DNA of 64,000 bases from Aquabacter spiritensis (GCF_004346185.1 NZ_SMAI01000002.1:124001-188000), one strand, 5' to 3'. Numbered from the stretch's first letter, positions 54,209 to 63,429 are shown. Made by a program: numbers and translations. Notes: generated by a model from the letters alone, not told the origin.

Positions 54209-54724
54209 ATGATCGGAACCGCGCTTACCGTCGTCTCGAAGGCGCTCCTCGTCATCGCCTCCACGCTCGCCTTCCTGCTCTGCTTCGTGGTGTGCGCCGA
54301 CGTCATCGGCCGCGTCCTGTTCGGCACGCCGCTGAAGGGCACGCCGGAATTGGTGTCGAGCTCGATCGTCATCATCTGCTATCTGCAGGCGAGCTACGCC
54401 ATCCTGTCCGGCGGGATGATGCAGGTGGACGCCTTCACCGCCAATTTCCCCGTTCCGGTCCAGGTGGTGCTGGGCATTCTCGGCTCGCTGCTCGGCGCGC
54501 TTCTGTTCGGCCTGATCTTCTGGGGCTCGATCGACGGGTTCATGCACGCCTGGGACAGCGGCGAATATGAGGGCGAGGGCGCCCTGCGGGTGCCGATGTG
54601 GCCCGTCCGTCTCGCCGTGCTCGCCGGCACCGGGCTTGCGCTCCTCGCCTATCTGCTCCTCGCCGCACGCCAGGTGGTCGCCGCCCGGCGCGCCGAGATC
54701 GTGTCCACCGGCGTCTCCCACTGA
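54209..54724 (+). CDS. TRAP transporter small permease (DctQ family)
   Basis: A 171-aa membrane protein with four predicted transmembrane helices (about 10-30, 47-67, 85-108, 132-152), the DctQ topology. It links DctP docking to DctM. The stop is 9 bp before dctM, so both membrane subunits are co-translated. Confidence 0.9.
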   Translation: MIGTALTVVSKALLVIASTLAFLLCFVVCADVIGRVLFGTPLKGTPELVSSSIVIICYLQASYAILSGGMMQVDAFTANFPVPVQVVLGILGSLLGALLFGLIFWGSIDGFMHAWDSGEYEGEGALRVPMWPVRLAVLAGTGLALLAYLLLAARQVVAARRAEIVSTGVSH

Positions 54725-54733
54725 GGCTTCCCC

Positions 54734-56134
54734 ATGTTCGATGCAACCCAGATGATGCTGGTGGTGGGGGTCCTGCTCGGCCTGGTCTTCCTCGGGACCC
54801 ACATCGCCGTCGCCCTCGGCATCACCTCCGCCCTCGGCATCTACCTGATGATGAACGGCGACCTGGAGGTCGTGCGGTCCTTCATCTCCAACACCGCCTA
54901 TGAGGCGATCCGGGACTATATCTTCGCGGTCATCCCGCTGTTCATCCTGATGGGCGAGTTCCTCGCCCGCTGCGGCGCGGCGAGCGATCTGTTCACGCTG
55001 GTGAACAGGCTGACCAAATGGCTGCCCGGCCGGCTCGGCATCGCCACCGTGTTCGCCAACGCCATCTTCGCCTTCGTCTCCGGCGTCAGCATCGCCGCCG
55101 CGGCGGCGTTCTCGCGCATCGCCTATCCCGAGATGAAGCGCTACGGCTACGACCGCCAATTCTCCCTCGCCTGCATCGCCGGCAGCGCCTGCCTCGGCAT
55201 GCTCATTCCGCCCTCGGTGCTGATGATCGTCTGGGGGGTGATCACCGAGCAGTCGATCGGCAGCCTGTTCCTCGCCGGCATCGTGCCGGGCTTCCTCGTC
55301 GTCACCGCCTATTGCGTCTACATCGTCATCTTCGCGATTCGGAACCCCGCCTTGGTCGGCGAAGCCGCCGCCCCCGGCGTGGTCTCCGTCACCGCGTCGG
55401 GGACTGCTGTGGCAGGCCGCGGCGGGCCGCGCGTGGCGGCGGTGGCGCCGGTCGTCGAAGACGCCGACTTCCGTAAGACCCTCGTCGGCACGCTTCTGGT
55501 CCTGGTCCTGATCCTCAGCGTGCTCGGCGGCATCTGGTTCGGCGTGTTCACCCCGACCGAGGGCGCCGGCGTCGGCGCGACCCTCGCGCTGTTTATCGCC
55601 ATCGGCCGCGGCATGCGGCTGAAGGAGATTTTCGACGTCGTCCTCACGGTGGGCCGCACCTCCGCGCCGCTCCTGCTGCTGCTCGTCATGGCGCAGCTCT
55701 ATTCCCGCGTTTTGTCGATGACCGGCATCACCGGGGCGGTGCAGGCTTTCTTCCTCGATACCGGGCTGCCGCCGCTCGCCATTCTCGGCATCATGATCCT
55801 GATCTGGTTCGTGCTCGGCTGCGTGATCGATTCGATCTCGATCATCCTCCTGACGGTTCCGGTGTTCGCCCCGATCGCCGCCGCCCTCGGCTATGATCCG
55901 CTGGCCTTCGCCATGATCGGCATCATCGCGATCGAGACGGGCCTTCTGACCCCGCCCTTCGGCATCCTGGTCTTCACCGTGAAAGCGGCGCTGCCACAGG
56001 AGAACCTCTCGGTGGGCGAGATCTTCCGCGGCGCGGTGCCGTTCTGGATCTGCCTTCTGACGGTGATCGTCCTGCTCATCGTCTTCCCCCAGATCGCGAC
56101 CTGGCTGCCCAATCTCGGCAAGGTCGGCGGGTAG
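54734..56134 (+). CDS. TRAP transporter large permease (DctM family)
   Basis: A 466-aa sodium-driven permease with about twelve hydrophobic segments; characteristic pieces are PLFILMGEFLARCGAASDLF, SGVSIAAAAAFSR, the GMLIPPSVLMIVWGVITEQS repeat and ETGLLTPPFGILVF. An Ala/Val/Gly-rich cytosolic loop (about 213-250) is longer than usual. It is followed by a 22-bp palindrome acting as terminator. Confidence 0.93.
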   Translation: MFDATQMMLVVGVLLGLVFLGTHIAVALGITSALGIYLMMNGDLEVVRSFISNTAYEAIRDYIFAVIPLFILMGEFLARCGAASDLFTLVNRLTKWLPGRLGIATVFANAIFAFVSGVSIAAAAAFSRIAYPEMKRYGYDRQFSLACIAGSACLGMLIPPSVLMIVWGVITEQSIGSLFLAGIVPGFLVVTAYCVYIVIFAIRNPALVGEAAAPGVVSVTASGTAVAGRGGPRVAAVAPVVEDADFRKTLVGTLLVLVLILSVLGGIWFGVFTPTEGAGVGATLALFIAIGRGMRLKEIFDVVLTVGRTSAPLLLLLVMAQLYSRVLSMTGITGAVQAFFLDTGLPPLAILGIMILIWFVLGCVIDSISIILLTVPVFAPIAAALGYDPLAFAMIGIIAIETGLLTPPFGILVFTVKAALPQENLSVGEIFRGAVPFWICLLTVIVLLIVFPQIATWLPNLGKVGG

Positions 56135-56145
56135 GGCGCAGTCCC

Positions 56146-56167
56146 GCCGGCCGCACGTGCGGCCGGC
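56146..56167 (+). terminator. 22-bp perfect palindrome after the TRAP operon
   Basis: GCCGGCCGCAC/GTGCGGCCGGC (11+11) lies 12 bp after the dctM stop, able to form a GC-rich hairpin; no T tract. Confidence 0.55.
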
Positions 56168-56180
56168 GCCAATCAGAGCC

Positions 56181-56214
56181 GGTAATCCGCGGGATCATAA
56201 ACAATGATTTCCGC
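56181..56214 (+). promoter_or_regulatory. Shared upstream motif, copy A
   Basis: Begins GGTAATCCGCGGGATCATAA, then ACAATGATTTCCGC. It matches the copy at 57235-57270 at about 25 of its first 30 positions. It contains ATCAT-AAACA-ATGAT, an inverted repeat that also fits the LysR-type pattern ATC-N9-GAT. It ends 86 bp before the alpha/beta hydrolase start. Confidence 0.65.
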
Positions 56215-56300
56215 TGCCATTCCCCGGTGCGCTACCCGTTTCGGCAAGCCGCCGCGGCGGCGCCCGGTCCCAACGACCCTGGCCCATCTGGGAGGATTTC

Positions 56301-57113
56301 ATGAGCGACATCGAAAAGATTTCCGTCAACGGTGCGGACCTCGCCGCTTGCGTCGATGGCGAGGCCGGCAAGCCCTGGCTGGTTCTGTCGAACTCCCTCG
56401 CCTGCACGCTGGAAAGCTGGCGCCTGCAGATGGCGACCTTCACCGCCACCCACCGGGTCCTGCGCTACGATACCCGCGGCCATGGCCGCTCTTCCGCGCC
56501 GGCCGGACCTTATTCCATGGCCACCTTCGCCGCCGATCTGGTCGGGTTGATGGACCATTTCGGCATCGACAAGGCCGACATCGTCGGCCTGTCCATGGGC
56601 GGCATGACCGGCCTCGGCGTCGCCATCACCTATCCCGACCGCGTCAACCGCCTCGTCTGCTGTGCGGCGCGGTCGGATTCGATCCCGCCCTTCGTCGACA
56701 GCTGGAACACCCGCATCGCGGCGATCCGTGCCGCCGGCGGCATGCAGGGCGTGGTCGACTTCACCATCGAGCGCTGGTTCACGGAAGGCTTCCGCGCCGC
56801 CAATCCCGACGCGATCGAGGAAGCGCGCGCCATGATTCTCGCCTGCGACACCGAAGGCTATATCGCCTGCGCGGAAGCGCTGAAGGGGCTCGACTACAAG
56901 CGCAGCCTCGACACCATCAAGGCCCCCGTCCTCTATGTCGCCGGCGCATCCGACGGCGGCGCCCCGCCCGCCGCGATGAAGGAGATGGCGGCGCTCACCC
57001 CGGGCGCGGCCTATGTCGAGATCGCCCCGGCCGCCCACATCATCCCGATGGAAAATCCCGAAGCCTACAATGCGGCGGTCGGCGGCTGGCTGAGCGGCGC
57101 GGGCCTCAAATAG
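56301..57113 (+). CDS. Alpha/beta hydrolase, enol-lactonase (PcaD)-like
   Basis: A 270-aa hydrolase with the 3-oxoadipate enol-lactonase style: LRYDTRGHGRSSAP, the nucleophile elbow GLSMGG (S98), YPDRVNRLVCCAAR and the catalytic histidine of APAAHIIPMENP. It may open a lactone or ester formed by one of the neighbouring oxygenases. It has its own copy of the shared upstream motif. Specificity is inferred from family only. Confidence 0.85.
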   Translation: MSDIEKISVNGADLAACVDGEAGKPWLVLSNSLACTLESWRLQMATFTATHRVLRYDTRGHGRSSAPAGPYSMATFAADLVGLMDHFGIDKADIVGLSMGGMTGLGVAITYPDRVNRLVCCAARSDSIPPFVDSWNTRIAAIRAAGGMQGVVDFTIERWFTEGFRAANPDAIEEARAMILACDTEGYIACAEALKGLDYKRSLDTIKAPVLYVAGASDGGAPPAAMKEMAALTPGAAYVEIAPAAHIIPMENPEAYNAAVGGWLSGAGLK

Positions 57114-57139
57114 AGCGCCTCAGGACGAAACCCGGAGGC

Positions 57140-57164
57140 CGCGGCCCGGCTCCGGCCGGGTCCG
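57140..57164 (+). terminator. GC-rich hairpin after the hydrolase gene
   Basis: CCCGGC/GCCGGG arms with a TCCG loop, extended by flanking GCGG/CCGC with a bulge; it lies 27 bp after the stop and lacks a T tract. Confidence 0.45.
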
Positions 57165-57234
57165 CACCCGCGGGCCGCGCGGTCTGTCCGGGGGCAGGCC
57201 GGCGCGACGCATCTGCGACGTGGCGATCAGGCCG

Positions 57235-57270
57235 GGTAATCCCCGGCATCAGGAACAATCATTTTTCCGC
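57235..57270 (+). promoter_or_regulatory. Shared upstream motif, copy B
   Basis: Begins GGTAATCCCCGGCATCAGGA, then ACAATCATTTTTCCGC. The inverted-repeat core seen in copy A is partly lost here (ATCAG..ATCAT). It ends 46 bp before the LLM monooxygenase start, closer than copy A is to its gene. Confidence 0.65.
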
Positions 57271-57316
57271 ATGGGGCCGGCGCCCTATTCTGCGGGCAGA
57301 CTGACGGAGCGTAGTG

Positions 57317-58423
57317 ATGAAGCTTGGTTTCTTCACCATGCCGATCCATCCCCTGGACAAGGATTGGCGCAAAACCCTCGCGGAGGACCGGGAGGCCTTC
57401 GTCCTCGCGGACGAACTCGGCTTCACCGAGGCCTATTGCGGCGAGCATGTCACGGACCAGGCGGAGAACATCACCTCCTGCGCCATGTTCCTCGCCTGGA
57501 TCGCCTCGCACACCAAGAATATCCGGCTCGGCACCGGCACCATCAATATGCCGAACAGCCACCCGGCAGCGGTCGCCGCGGAAATCGCCATGCTCGACCA
57601 CATGCTGGACGGCCGGTTCAATTTCGGCATCAGCCCCGGCGGCCTGCTGTCGGACGCGGAAGTGTTCGGCAATCTCGATGCCGACCGCAACGCCATGTTC
57701 GTCGAGGGCATCAATTCCGTGCTGGCGATCTGGGCCGGCGAGGCGCCCTATAATATCGACGGCAAATACTGGAAGATCAGCACCGAGCGCCAGCTGATGG
57801 CGGCGATCGGCCAGGGCATCATCGCCAAGCCGCTGCAGCGCCCCCATCCGCCGATCGTCGTGACGGTGGTGGCGCCGTATTCCAAGGGCGTGGTCGAGGC
57901 CGCGTCCCGCGGCTGGCTGCCGATCTCGGCCAACTTCCTGATGCCCAAATGGGTCGCGACCCATTGGCCGAAATATGTCGAGGGCTGCGAGCGGGTGAAC
58001 CGCGTCGCCGACCCGGCCGACTGGCGCGTCGCCAAGAGCGTGTTCGTCGCCGATGATCTCGCCACCGCGCGCGAGTACGCGACCGGGCCGAACAGCCCGT
58101 ATCGCTTCTATTACAATCAGCTTCTGACCAAGATGAAGGCCAACAAGCGGGCCGAGCTCTTCAAGTCGGATCCCAAAATGTCCGACGACGACCTCACGAT
58201 CGAGAAGGTGGTGGACGAGCTGGTGATCTGGGGCACGCCCGACAAGGTGGCTGACGATCTCCTGAAGTTCCAGGAGCAGACCGGCCCGTTCGGCACTCTG
58301 CTTTATGCCGGCAAGGATTGGGCGGATCGCGATCTCGCGCGCCGCTCCATGGTGCTCCTCGCCGAGAAGGTGGTGCCGCTGATCGACGGCCGCACCGCAG
58401 GCGCCTCGCGCGCCGCCGAATAG
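57317..58423 (+). CDS. LLM-class flavin-dependent monooxygenase
   Basis: A 368-aa luciferase-like monooxygenase. Family landmarks: MKLGFFTMPIHP at the first strand, EHVTDQAENITSCAMFLAW, RLGTGTINMPNSHPAAVAAE and FNFGISPGG. It resembles limonene 1,2-monooxygenase-type members. It needs reduced FMN or FAD from a separate reductase, for which the flavin reductase at 62893-63423 is the natural partner. ATG 57317 is chosen; a GTG lies one codon before. The substrate is unknown. Confidence 0.87.
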   Translation: MKLGFFTMPIHPLDKDWRKTLAEDREAFVLADELGFTEAYCGEHVTDQAENITSCAMFLAWIASHTKNIRLGTGTINMPNSHPAAVAAEIAMLDHMLDGRFNFGISPGGLLSDAEVFGNLDADRNAMFVEGINSVLAIWAGEAPYNIDGKYWKISTERQLMAAIGQGIIAKPLQRPHPPIVVTVVAPYSKGVVEAASRGWLPISANFLMPKWVATHWPKYVEGCERVNRVADPADWRVAKSVFVADDLATAREYATGPNSPYRFYYNQLLTKMKANKRAELFKSDPKMSDDDLTIEKVVDELVIWGTPDKVADDLLKFQEQTGPFGTLLYAGKDWADRDLARRSMVLLAEKVVPLIDGRTAGASRAAE

Positions 58424-58455
58424 GCTTCAGTCCCCGAGACCGATGCCTCGACCTG

Positions 58456-58487
58456 CCGCCGGGGGTTTTCGCCCCCGGCGGATTTTT
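58456..58487 (+). terminator. Rho-independent terminator after the LLM gene
   Basis: CCGCCGGGGG (58456-58465) pairs with CCCCCGGCGG (58472-58481) around a TTTTCG loop, then A and TTTTT (58483-58487). Confidence 0.88.
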
Positions 58488-58663
58488 GCTGTTTCTTTCG
58501 CCCTGCCGTTTCTTTCGCCCGGTCCGCACCGTCTTCCGCGCCACGCCCCTGTGTGCCGCCTGCGGCGATCGGGCCGGGAGATCCGCCCGCATAATCCGCG
58601 GCGCGGCCGGGATTTTGCACGCGTGACGCTTGCGCCTGCCGGACGGCGGCCGGCGCAACGGGG

Positions 58664-59431
58664 ATGGGGATGTCGGAGTTCGCACCGCAGATCGTTCTGG
58701 CCGGCTTCGCCGCGGTCTTCCTCATCGCTTTCGCCAAGAGCGCCTTCGGCGGCGGGCTCGCCGTGGTCGGCATACCCGTGCTCGCTCTGGTCATGGACCC
58801 GGTCGATGCGGCGGTGGTTCTCACCCCGCTCCTGCCGCTCATGGACATCGCCTCGCTGAAGGTGTTTCCGCCCCGCACCTGGTCGATGCCGGACGTGGTG
58901 TGGATCGCGACCGGCGTGTTCTGCGGTATGATTCTCGGCGCGGCGGTGTTTGCCGGCCTGCCGCGCGATGCCACCGGCGCGCTGATCGGCGCGGCGATCC
59001 TCGCCTTCGCGCTGCGCCGCCTGCTGTTCGGCCCGGCACCCAAGCCGCCGCTCGATCTGTCCCGGGTGCGCGCGCTCGGCTGGGGCCTCGTGGGCGGGCT
59101 GACGACCTTCCTCGCCAATGCCGGCCAGCCGCCGGTGGCGGTCTATCTGATGCGCCGTCCCCTCACCAAGACGGTCTATGCCGGCACCATGTCGGCGGTC
59201 TTCACCATCGCCAACGTCACCCGGCTGCCGCTGATGGCGGCGATCGGGCTCGATCGTGCGCATCTGCTGATCTATTCCGCCGCTTTGTTCCCGGCGATCC
59301 CGCTCGGCGCCTATCTCGGCAAACGGCTGCACGACCGGCTCGACCGCGACCGGCTCCTGTTCTGGGTGCACATCCTCCTGGTGCTGGCGGGCGCCAAGCT
59401 GCTCGGCAGCGCGGTCGGTCTGATTCCATGA
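58664..59431 (+). CDS. TauE/SafE (TSUP) family membrane transporter
   Basis: A 255-aa membrane protein with about eight hydrophobic segments and the duplicated TSUP pattern: AFAKSAFGGGLAVVGIPVLALVMDP in the first half and GGLTTFLANAGQPPVAVYLM in the second. TSUP proteins are thought to export or import sulfite, sulfoacetate or organic acids. An MFS gene follows after 16 bp, so both may handle pathway intermediates. Confidence 0.87.
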   Translation: MGMSEFAPQIVLAGFAAVFLIAFAKSAFGGGLAVVGIPVLALVMDPVDAAVVLTPLLPLMDIASLKVFPPRTWSMPDVVWIATGVFCGMILGAAVFAGLPRDATGALIGAAILAFALRRLLFGPAPKPPLDLSRVRALGWGLVGGLTTFLANAGQPPVAVYLMRRPLTKTVYAGTMSAVFTIANVTRLPLMAAIGLDRAHLLIYSAALFPAIPLGAYLGKRLHDRLDRDRLLFWVHILLVLAGAKLLGSAVGLIP

Positions 59432-59447
59432 TGGCGGGTGTGTTCTG

Positions 59448-60623
59448 ATGGGTCCCGGTCTCACCCTCCTTCTCGCCTTTGCCGGCGGGGTCGCGGTCGC
59501 GAACCTGTATTATGCCCAGCCGCTGCTCGGCCCGATCAGCGTCGATCTCGGCATCTCGCCGGCCGCGGCCGGCCTCGCCATGACCGTGGTTCAGGTCGGA
59601 TACGGCCTCGGCATGATGCTGGTCGTGCCGCTCGGCGACCGGTTCGAAAACCGCCGTCTGATCGTGACCGCCCTCCTGGTGGTGGCGCTGGCGCTGATCG
59701 GTGCGGGCCTGGCGCAGAATGCGGCGATGTTCCTGGCGGCCGCCCTCGTGCTCGGCATCTCCGCTTCGGTGGCGCAGGTCATCGTGCCGTTCGCCGCCCA
59801 TCTCGCCCCGCCGGAGGCGCGCGGCGGCGTGGTCGGCAAGGTCCTGTCCGGCCTCCTGCTCGGGATGATGCTGGCGCGGCCGATTTCCAGCCTGGTCGCC
59901 GACGTGCTCGGCTGGCGCGCCATTTTCCTGATGTCGGCGGGGCTGGTGGCCCTGGTCGCCGCCGCGATCGCGCGGCAGGTGCCCAAGCGCCATCCCGGCG
60001 CCGGCTTCCGCTATCGCACGCTGCTGCGCTCGATGCGCGATCTGCTGCGTGCCCATCCGGTGCTGCGGCGGCGGGCGGGCGTGCAATTCTTCCTGTTCGG
60101 CGCCTTCACACTGTTCTGGACGGTGATTCCCCTGCTTCTGGCCAGTCCGGCCTACGGCATGAGCCAGACCGGAATCGCGATCTTCGCGCTGATCGGCGTG
60201 ACCGGCGCGGCGGCCGCGCCCTGGGTCGGGTGGGCGGCCGATCGCGGCTGGGGCAGGATCGGCGCGCTGGCGGCGCTCGCCGCCTCGGCGGTCGCCTTCC
60301 TGCTGTGCGTCCCCGGCGGCGCGGGCGGACCGGTCGCGCTCGGCGCCTTGGTGGTCGCCGGCATTCTGCTCGATTGCGGCGTGGCCTCGAGCCTCGTCCT
60401 CAGCCAACGCACCGTGCTCGCGCTCGGCTCCGATTCGCGCAGCCGCCTCAACGGCCTGTTCTTCACGATCTTCTATTCCGGCGGCGCGGTCGGCTCGGCG
60501 GTGGGGGCCTGGGCCTTCGTGATCGGCGGCTGGGAACTCGCCTGCGGCATCGGCCTCGCCATGACGATCGCCGCGGCCGGGATCCACGCGGCAGACCGGC
60601 GCGCGGCGTCGCGCGGCCATTAG
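59448..60623 (+). CDS. Major facilitator superfamily transporter
   Basis: A 391-aa MFS permease with twelve predicted transmembrane helices. The loop 2-3 motif is visible as GDRFENRRLI. The start NLYYAQPLLGPISVDLG is common in the YnfM/EmrB-like drug and aromatic compound exporters. It is probably co-transcribed with the TSUP gene; substrate unknown. Confidence 0.88.
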   Translation: MGPGLTLLLAFAGGVAVANLYYAQPLLGPISVDLGISPAAAGLAMTVVQVGYGLGMMLVVPLGDRFENRRLIVTALLVVALALIGAGLAQNAAMFLAAALVLGISASVAQVIVPFAAHLAPPEARGGVVGKVLSGLLLGMMLARPISSLVADVLGWRAIFLMSAGLVALVAAAIARQVPKRHPGAGFRYRTLLRSMRDLLRAHPVLRRRAGVQFFLFGAFTLFWTVIPLLLASPAYGMSQTGIAIFALIGVTGAAAAPWVGWAADRGWGRIGALAALAASAVAFLLCVPGGAGGPVALGALVVAGILLDCGVASSLVLSQRTVLALGSDSRSRLNGLFFTIFYSGGAVGSAVGAWAFVIGGWELACGIGLAMTIAAAGIHAADRRAASRGH

Positions 60624-60648
60624 AAAATCGAATGAGCTTTAGAAGAGT

Positions 60649-60660
60649 TCATAATTTGTG
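60649..60660 (+). promoter_or_regulatory. TCATAATTTG motif upstream of the Gfo/Idh/MocA gene
   Basis: TCATAATTTGTG recurs as TCATAATTTGAG in the same orientation relative to the flavin reductase gene (63476-63465). It lies 178 bp before the dehydrogenase start in a 214-bp gap. It could be a -10 region or regulator half-site. Confidence 0.4.
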
Positions 60661-60837
60661 CTCCCGGACCGGCTTGCGCACAGTGCCGCGGCGACGCGCG
60701 GGACCGGGTCCGGTGCGCCTGCATGTGCGCATGCAAGGCTGGCGGACCGGCACGTCGCCGGGTCGTGGGGGACCGGTCCGCGCCGTGCCGAGGTGCGGCG
60801 GTCCGGCGACCGCTCCAGAAAATCAGGGACGAAAGAC

Positions 60838-61827
60838 ATGCTCAAGGTTGGACTGATCGGGATGGGCTGGTGGGGCGGCACGCTTCTGCGCGTGCTGCAG
60901 GGCAGCCCCGACATCAAGATCGTCGCGGCGACCGACATCGATCCGGCGAAGGACGCTTTGGCCGCCGAGCGCGGCGCGCGTTTCCTGCCCAGCTTCGAGG
61001 CGGTGCTGGACGATCCCGAGGTCGAGGGCGTCGTGCTTTGCACCCCGCAGCAATTCCATGCCGGCCAGATCGTGGCGGCGGCGAGCCGCGGCAAGCACGT
61101 CTTCTGCGAGAAGCCGCTCTGCCTGACGCGTGCCGACGCCGAGACGGCGGTCGCGGTGTGCCGCGCCAACAAAGTGGTCCTCGGCGTCGGCCACGAGCGC
61201 CGCTTCGAGCCGCCGATCATCGACATGATGAAGCGCATCAAGGCCGGCGAGCTCGGCACCATCGTCCAGGTCGAGGCGAATTTCAGCCAGGACAAGTTCC
61301 TCGCTTTGCCGAAGGGCAATTGGCGCATCTCAGCGTCCAATCCGGTCGGCCCGGTCACCGCCACCGGCGTCCATCTGCTCGATCTCTCGACCGCCATTCT
61401 CGGTCCGTGCGAGCGCGTCCTGACCTCGCTGCGCACCCTCGCCACCGAATGGGAGAACGGCGACACCCTGGCCCTGACGCTGAACTTCAAGAACGGCTCG
61501 ACCTCGCTTCTGTCGGCGATCCTGACCACGCCGTTCGACGGCCGCATCGCGGTCTATGGCTCGAAGGGCTGGGCCGAGGTGCGCGACAAGGCGCATCCGG
61601 AGAATTCCGAGGGCTGGACCGCGACCTATGTGATCCGCGACAAGCCGCGCGAGGACCTGGAATATCCGCCCGCGCCGGCGGTCCGCGCCAATCTCGAGGC
61701 GTTCGCCCGCGCCGCGGCCGGCGGTGAGCCCTATCCGATCGAGATGGACCAGATGATCGACACCGTCGCGGCGCTCGAGGCGGTGTTCGTCTCGGCGCAG
61801 ACCAACGAGCTCGCGGTCTGCCCCTGA
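60838..61827 (+). CDS. Gfo/Idh/MocA family oxidoreductase
   Basis: A 329-aa NAD(P)-dependent dehydrogenase. The Rossmann motif is GLIGMGWWG (residues 6-14), the catalytic EKP motif lies in HVFCEKPLCL, and the substrate domain has HERRFEPPI and GVHLLDLSTAILG. The family oxidises sugars, inositols and, as in phthalate dihydrodiol dehydrogenase, ring diols. In this aromatic context the latter is plausible. Start is ATG 60838; the upstream frame to 60658 is not supported. Confidence 0.9.
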   Translation: MLKVGLIGMGWWGGTLLRVLQGSPDIKIVAATDIDPAKDALAAERGARFLPSFEAVLDDPEVEGVVLCTPQQFHAGQIVAAASRGKHVFCEKPLCLTRADAETAVAVCRANKVVLGVGHERRFEPPIIDMMKRIKAGELGTIVQVEANFSQDKFLALPKGNWRISASNPVGPVTATGVHLLDLSTAILGPCERVLTSLRTLATEWENGDTLALTLNFKNGSTSLLSAILTTPFDGRIAVYGSKGWAEVRDKAHPENSEGWTATYVIRDKPREDLEYPPAPAVRANLEAFARAAAGGEPYPIEMDQMIDTVAALEAVFVSAQTNELAVCP

Positions 61828-61867
61828 TCGGGGCCGGCCACGCCGGGACACGGTGAATTGCGCGCCC

Positions 61868-61894
61868 GGACGGGACGGCCTGGCCGTCCCGTCC
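61868..61894 (+). terminator. GC-rich hairpin after the Gfo/Idh/MocA gene
   Basis: GGACGGGACGGCC (61868-61880) is the inverse of GGCCGTCCCGTCC (61882-61894), giving a very long stem, followed by TT only. Confidence 0.6.
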
Positions 61895-61964
61895 TTGCAC
61901 GCCGCCGGTGCCGCCTGTAGAGCCGGCTTCGGACGTTTGCGCCTGCCTGGAGACCCGTGCCGCC

Positions 61965-62882
61965 GTGGCCGAAAGCCTGAGAGAGATCCGCCTGTTCGTC
62001 GCCGCCTATGAGGAGCGGTCCTTCACCGCGGCGGCGCTGCGCGAACATGGCACCCAGTCCGGCGTGTCGCAGCACATCCGCAAGCTCGAGGAGCGGTTCG
62101 GGGTCCGCTTGTTCTCCCGCGAAAAGGGGCGGGTGACGCCGACCCCGGCGGGCGATGCCTATTACAGCCGCTGCGTCGAGATGCTGCGCCTCCAGGAGGC
62201 GACCAACCAGGCCATGATGATGTTCGGCCACGGCGTCTCCGGCGATATCGCGGTCGGCCTGATGCCGACCATGACCCGCGTCACCCTGGCCCCGGCGATG
62301 CGGCGCTTCATCAAGGACTATCCCAACGTCTCGATCCGCGTTGTCGAGGCGTTCAGCCCGATCCTCACCAACAGCGTGCTGACCGGCGAACTCGACTTCG
62401 CCATCGTGCCCTCGATCCCGGGGCGGCCGGGGCTGAAGACCCAGCATTTCCTTACCACCCACGAGACGCTGGTCAGCCGGATGGAACCGGACTGGCACCT
62501 CAAGCCGGTAAAGATGAAGGCGCTCGGGCCGGTGAAGCTGATCCTGCCCTCGATCGCCAATACGCGGCGCTCGCTGATCGAGACCTATATCGCCTCCAAC
62601 GGGGTCCAGATCGAGCGCATGCTGGAAATGGATTCGATGATGGGCACGCTGGATTTCGTCGCCGCCTCGGACTGGCGCACCGTGGTCCCGGCCATCATGC
62701 TGGCCGCGGATATCGACCGGCTGCCGCTTTCGGTCCAGCCCATCGTCGACCCGGTGGCGCCGCTCGATCTGGTCCTGATCGAGCCGTCGCGCCAGGTCAT
62801 CGCGCCGCCCGCCGCGATGTTCCTGGAATTGCTGCGCGAGGAGGCGGAGCGCCTCAATCAGTTCTGGGCCGGTTATTTCTGA
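61965..62882 (+). CDS. LysR-family transcriptional regulator
   Basis: A 305-aa LTTR. HTH at about 3-62: REIRLFVAAYEERSFTAAAL, then GTQSGVSQHIRKLEERFGVRLF. The effector domain (about 90-290) includes GDIAVGLMPTMTRVTLAP and ELDFAIVPSIPG. GTG 61965 gives the usual short N-terminus; the frame is open from GTG 61908. It may regulate the surrounding catabolic genes, and the ATC-N9-GAT site at copy A is a candidate target. Confidence 0.88.
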   Translation: MAESLREIRLFVAAYEERSFTAAALREHGTQSGVSQHIRKLEERFGVRLFSREKGRVTPTPAGDAYYSRCVEMLRLQEATNQAMMMFGHGVSGDIAVGLMPTMTRVTLAPAMRRFIKDYPNVSIRVVEAFSPILTNSVLTGELDFAIVPSIPGRPGLKTQHFLTTHETLVSRMEPDWHLKPVKMKALGPVKLILPSIANTRRSLIETYIASNGVQIERMLEMDSMMGTLDFVAASDWRTVVPAIMLAADIDRLPLSVQPIVDPVAPLDLVLIEPSRQVIAPPAAMFLELLREEAERLNQFWAGYF

Positions 62883-62892
62883 CCGGCCGGGC

Positions 62893-63423
62893 TCAGCCCT
62901 GGGCGTCGATGCGGCAGAACTTGCCGCGGTGATAGACCAGCGGCGCATGGCCGCGATCCTGCAGCGCCACCACTTCGCCGAGATAGATTTCGTGGTCGCC
63001 GCCGGGGTGGCGGGCATGGACGCGGCATTCGAGATGGGCCGCCGTGTCGAGGAGGACCGGCGCGCCGGTCATGCCCGCCTCGAAGGCGACATCGGCGAAT
63101 TTGTCCTCGGACGGGGTCGCGAACCGCCGGCCGAGCTGTTCCTGGTGCTCGGCCAGAATGTTGATGACGAAGCTGTCGGCCGCCCGGAACGCGGACAGGC
63201 TGGGCGCCTTCAGCGCGAGGCTCCACAGGATCAGCGGCGGATCGAGCGACACCGAGTTGAACGAATTTATGGTGAGGCCGACCGGGCGTCCCCCGGTCCC
63301 GAGCGTCGTGGCCACCACGACGCCGGTCGTGAACGAGCCCAGCACGTCGCGCAGATGGCGCGGCAGGATCGGGGCGAGCGTTTCGAGATCGGGCGGCATA
63401 TGGCTCACGCAGACAATCCTCAT
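62893..63423 (-). CDS. Flavin reductase (HpaC-like, FMN-binding split barrel)
   Basis: A 176-aa flavin reductase of the HpaC/NtaB type: GSFTTGVVVATTLG near the start, GLTINSFNSVSLDPPLILWSL in the FMN site, and GDHEIYLGEVVAL near the end. It supplies reduced flavin to a partner oxygenase, most likely the LLM monooxygenase at 57317-58423. ATG 63423 has GGGGAG 9 bp upstream, held in a hairpin; ATG 63399 is an alternative. Confidence 0.87.
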   Translation of the reverse strand: MRIVCVSHMPPDLETLAPILPRHLRDVLGSFTTGVVVATTLGTGGRPVGLTINSFNSVSLDPPLILWSLALKAPSLSAFRAADSFVINILAEHQEQLGRRFATPSEDKFADVAFEAGMTGAPVLLDTAAHLECRVHARHPGGDHEIYLGEVVALQDRGHAPLVYHRGKFCRIDAQG

Positions 63424-63429
63424 GGCAAG

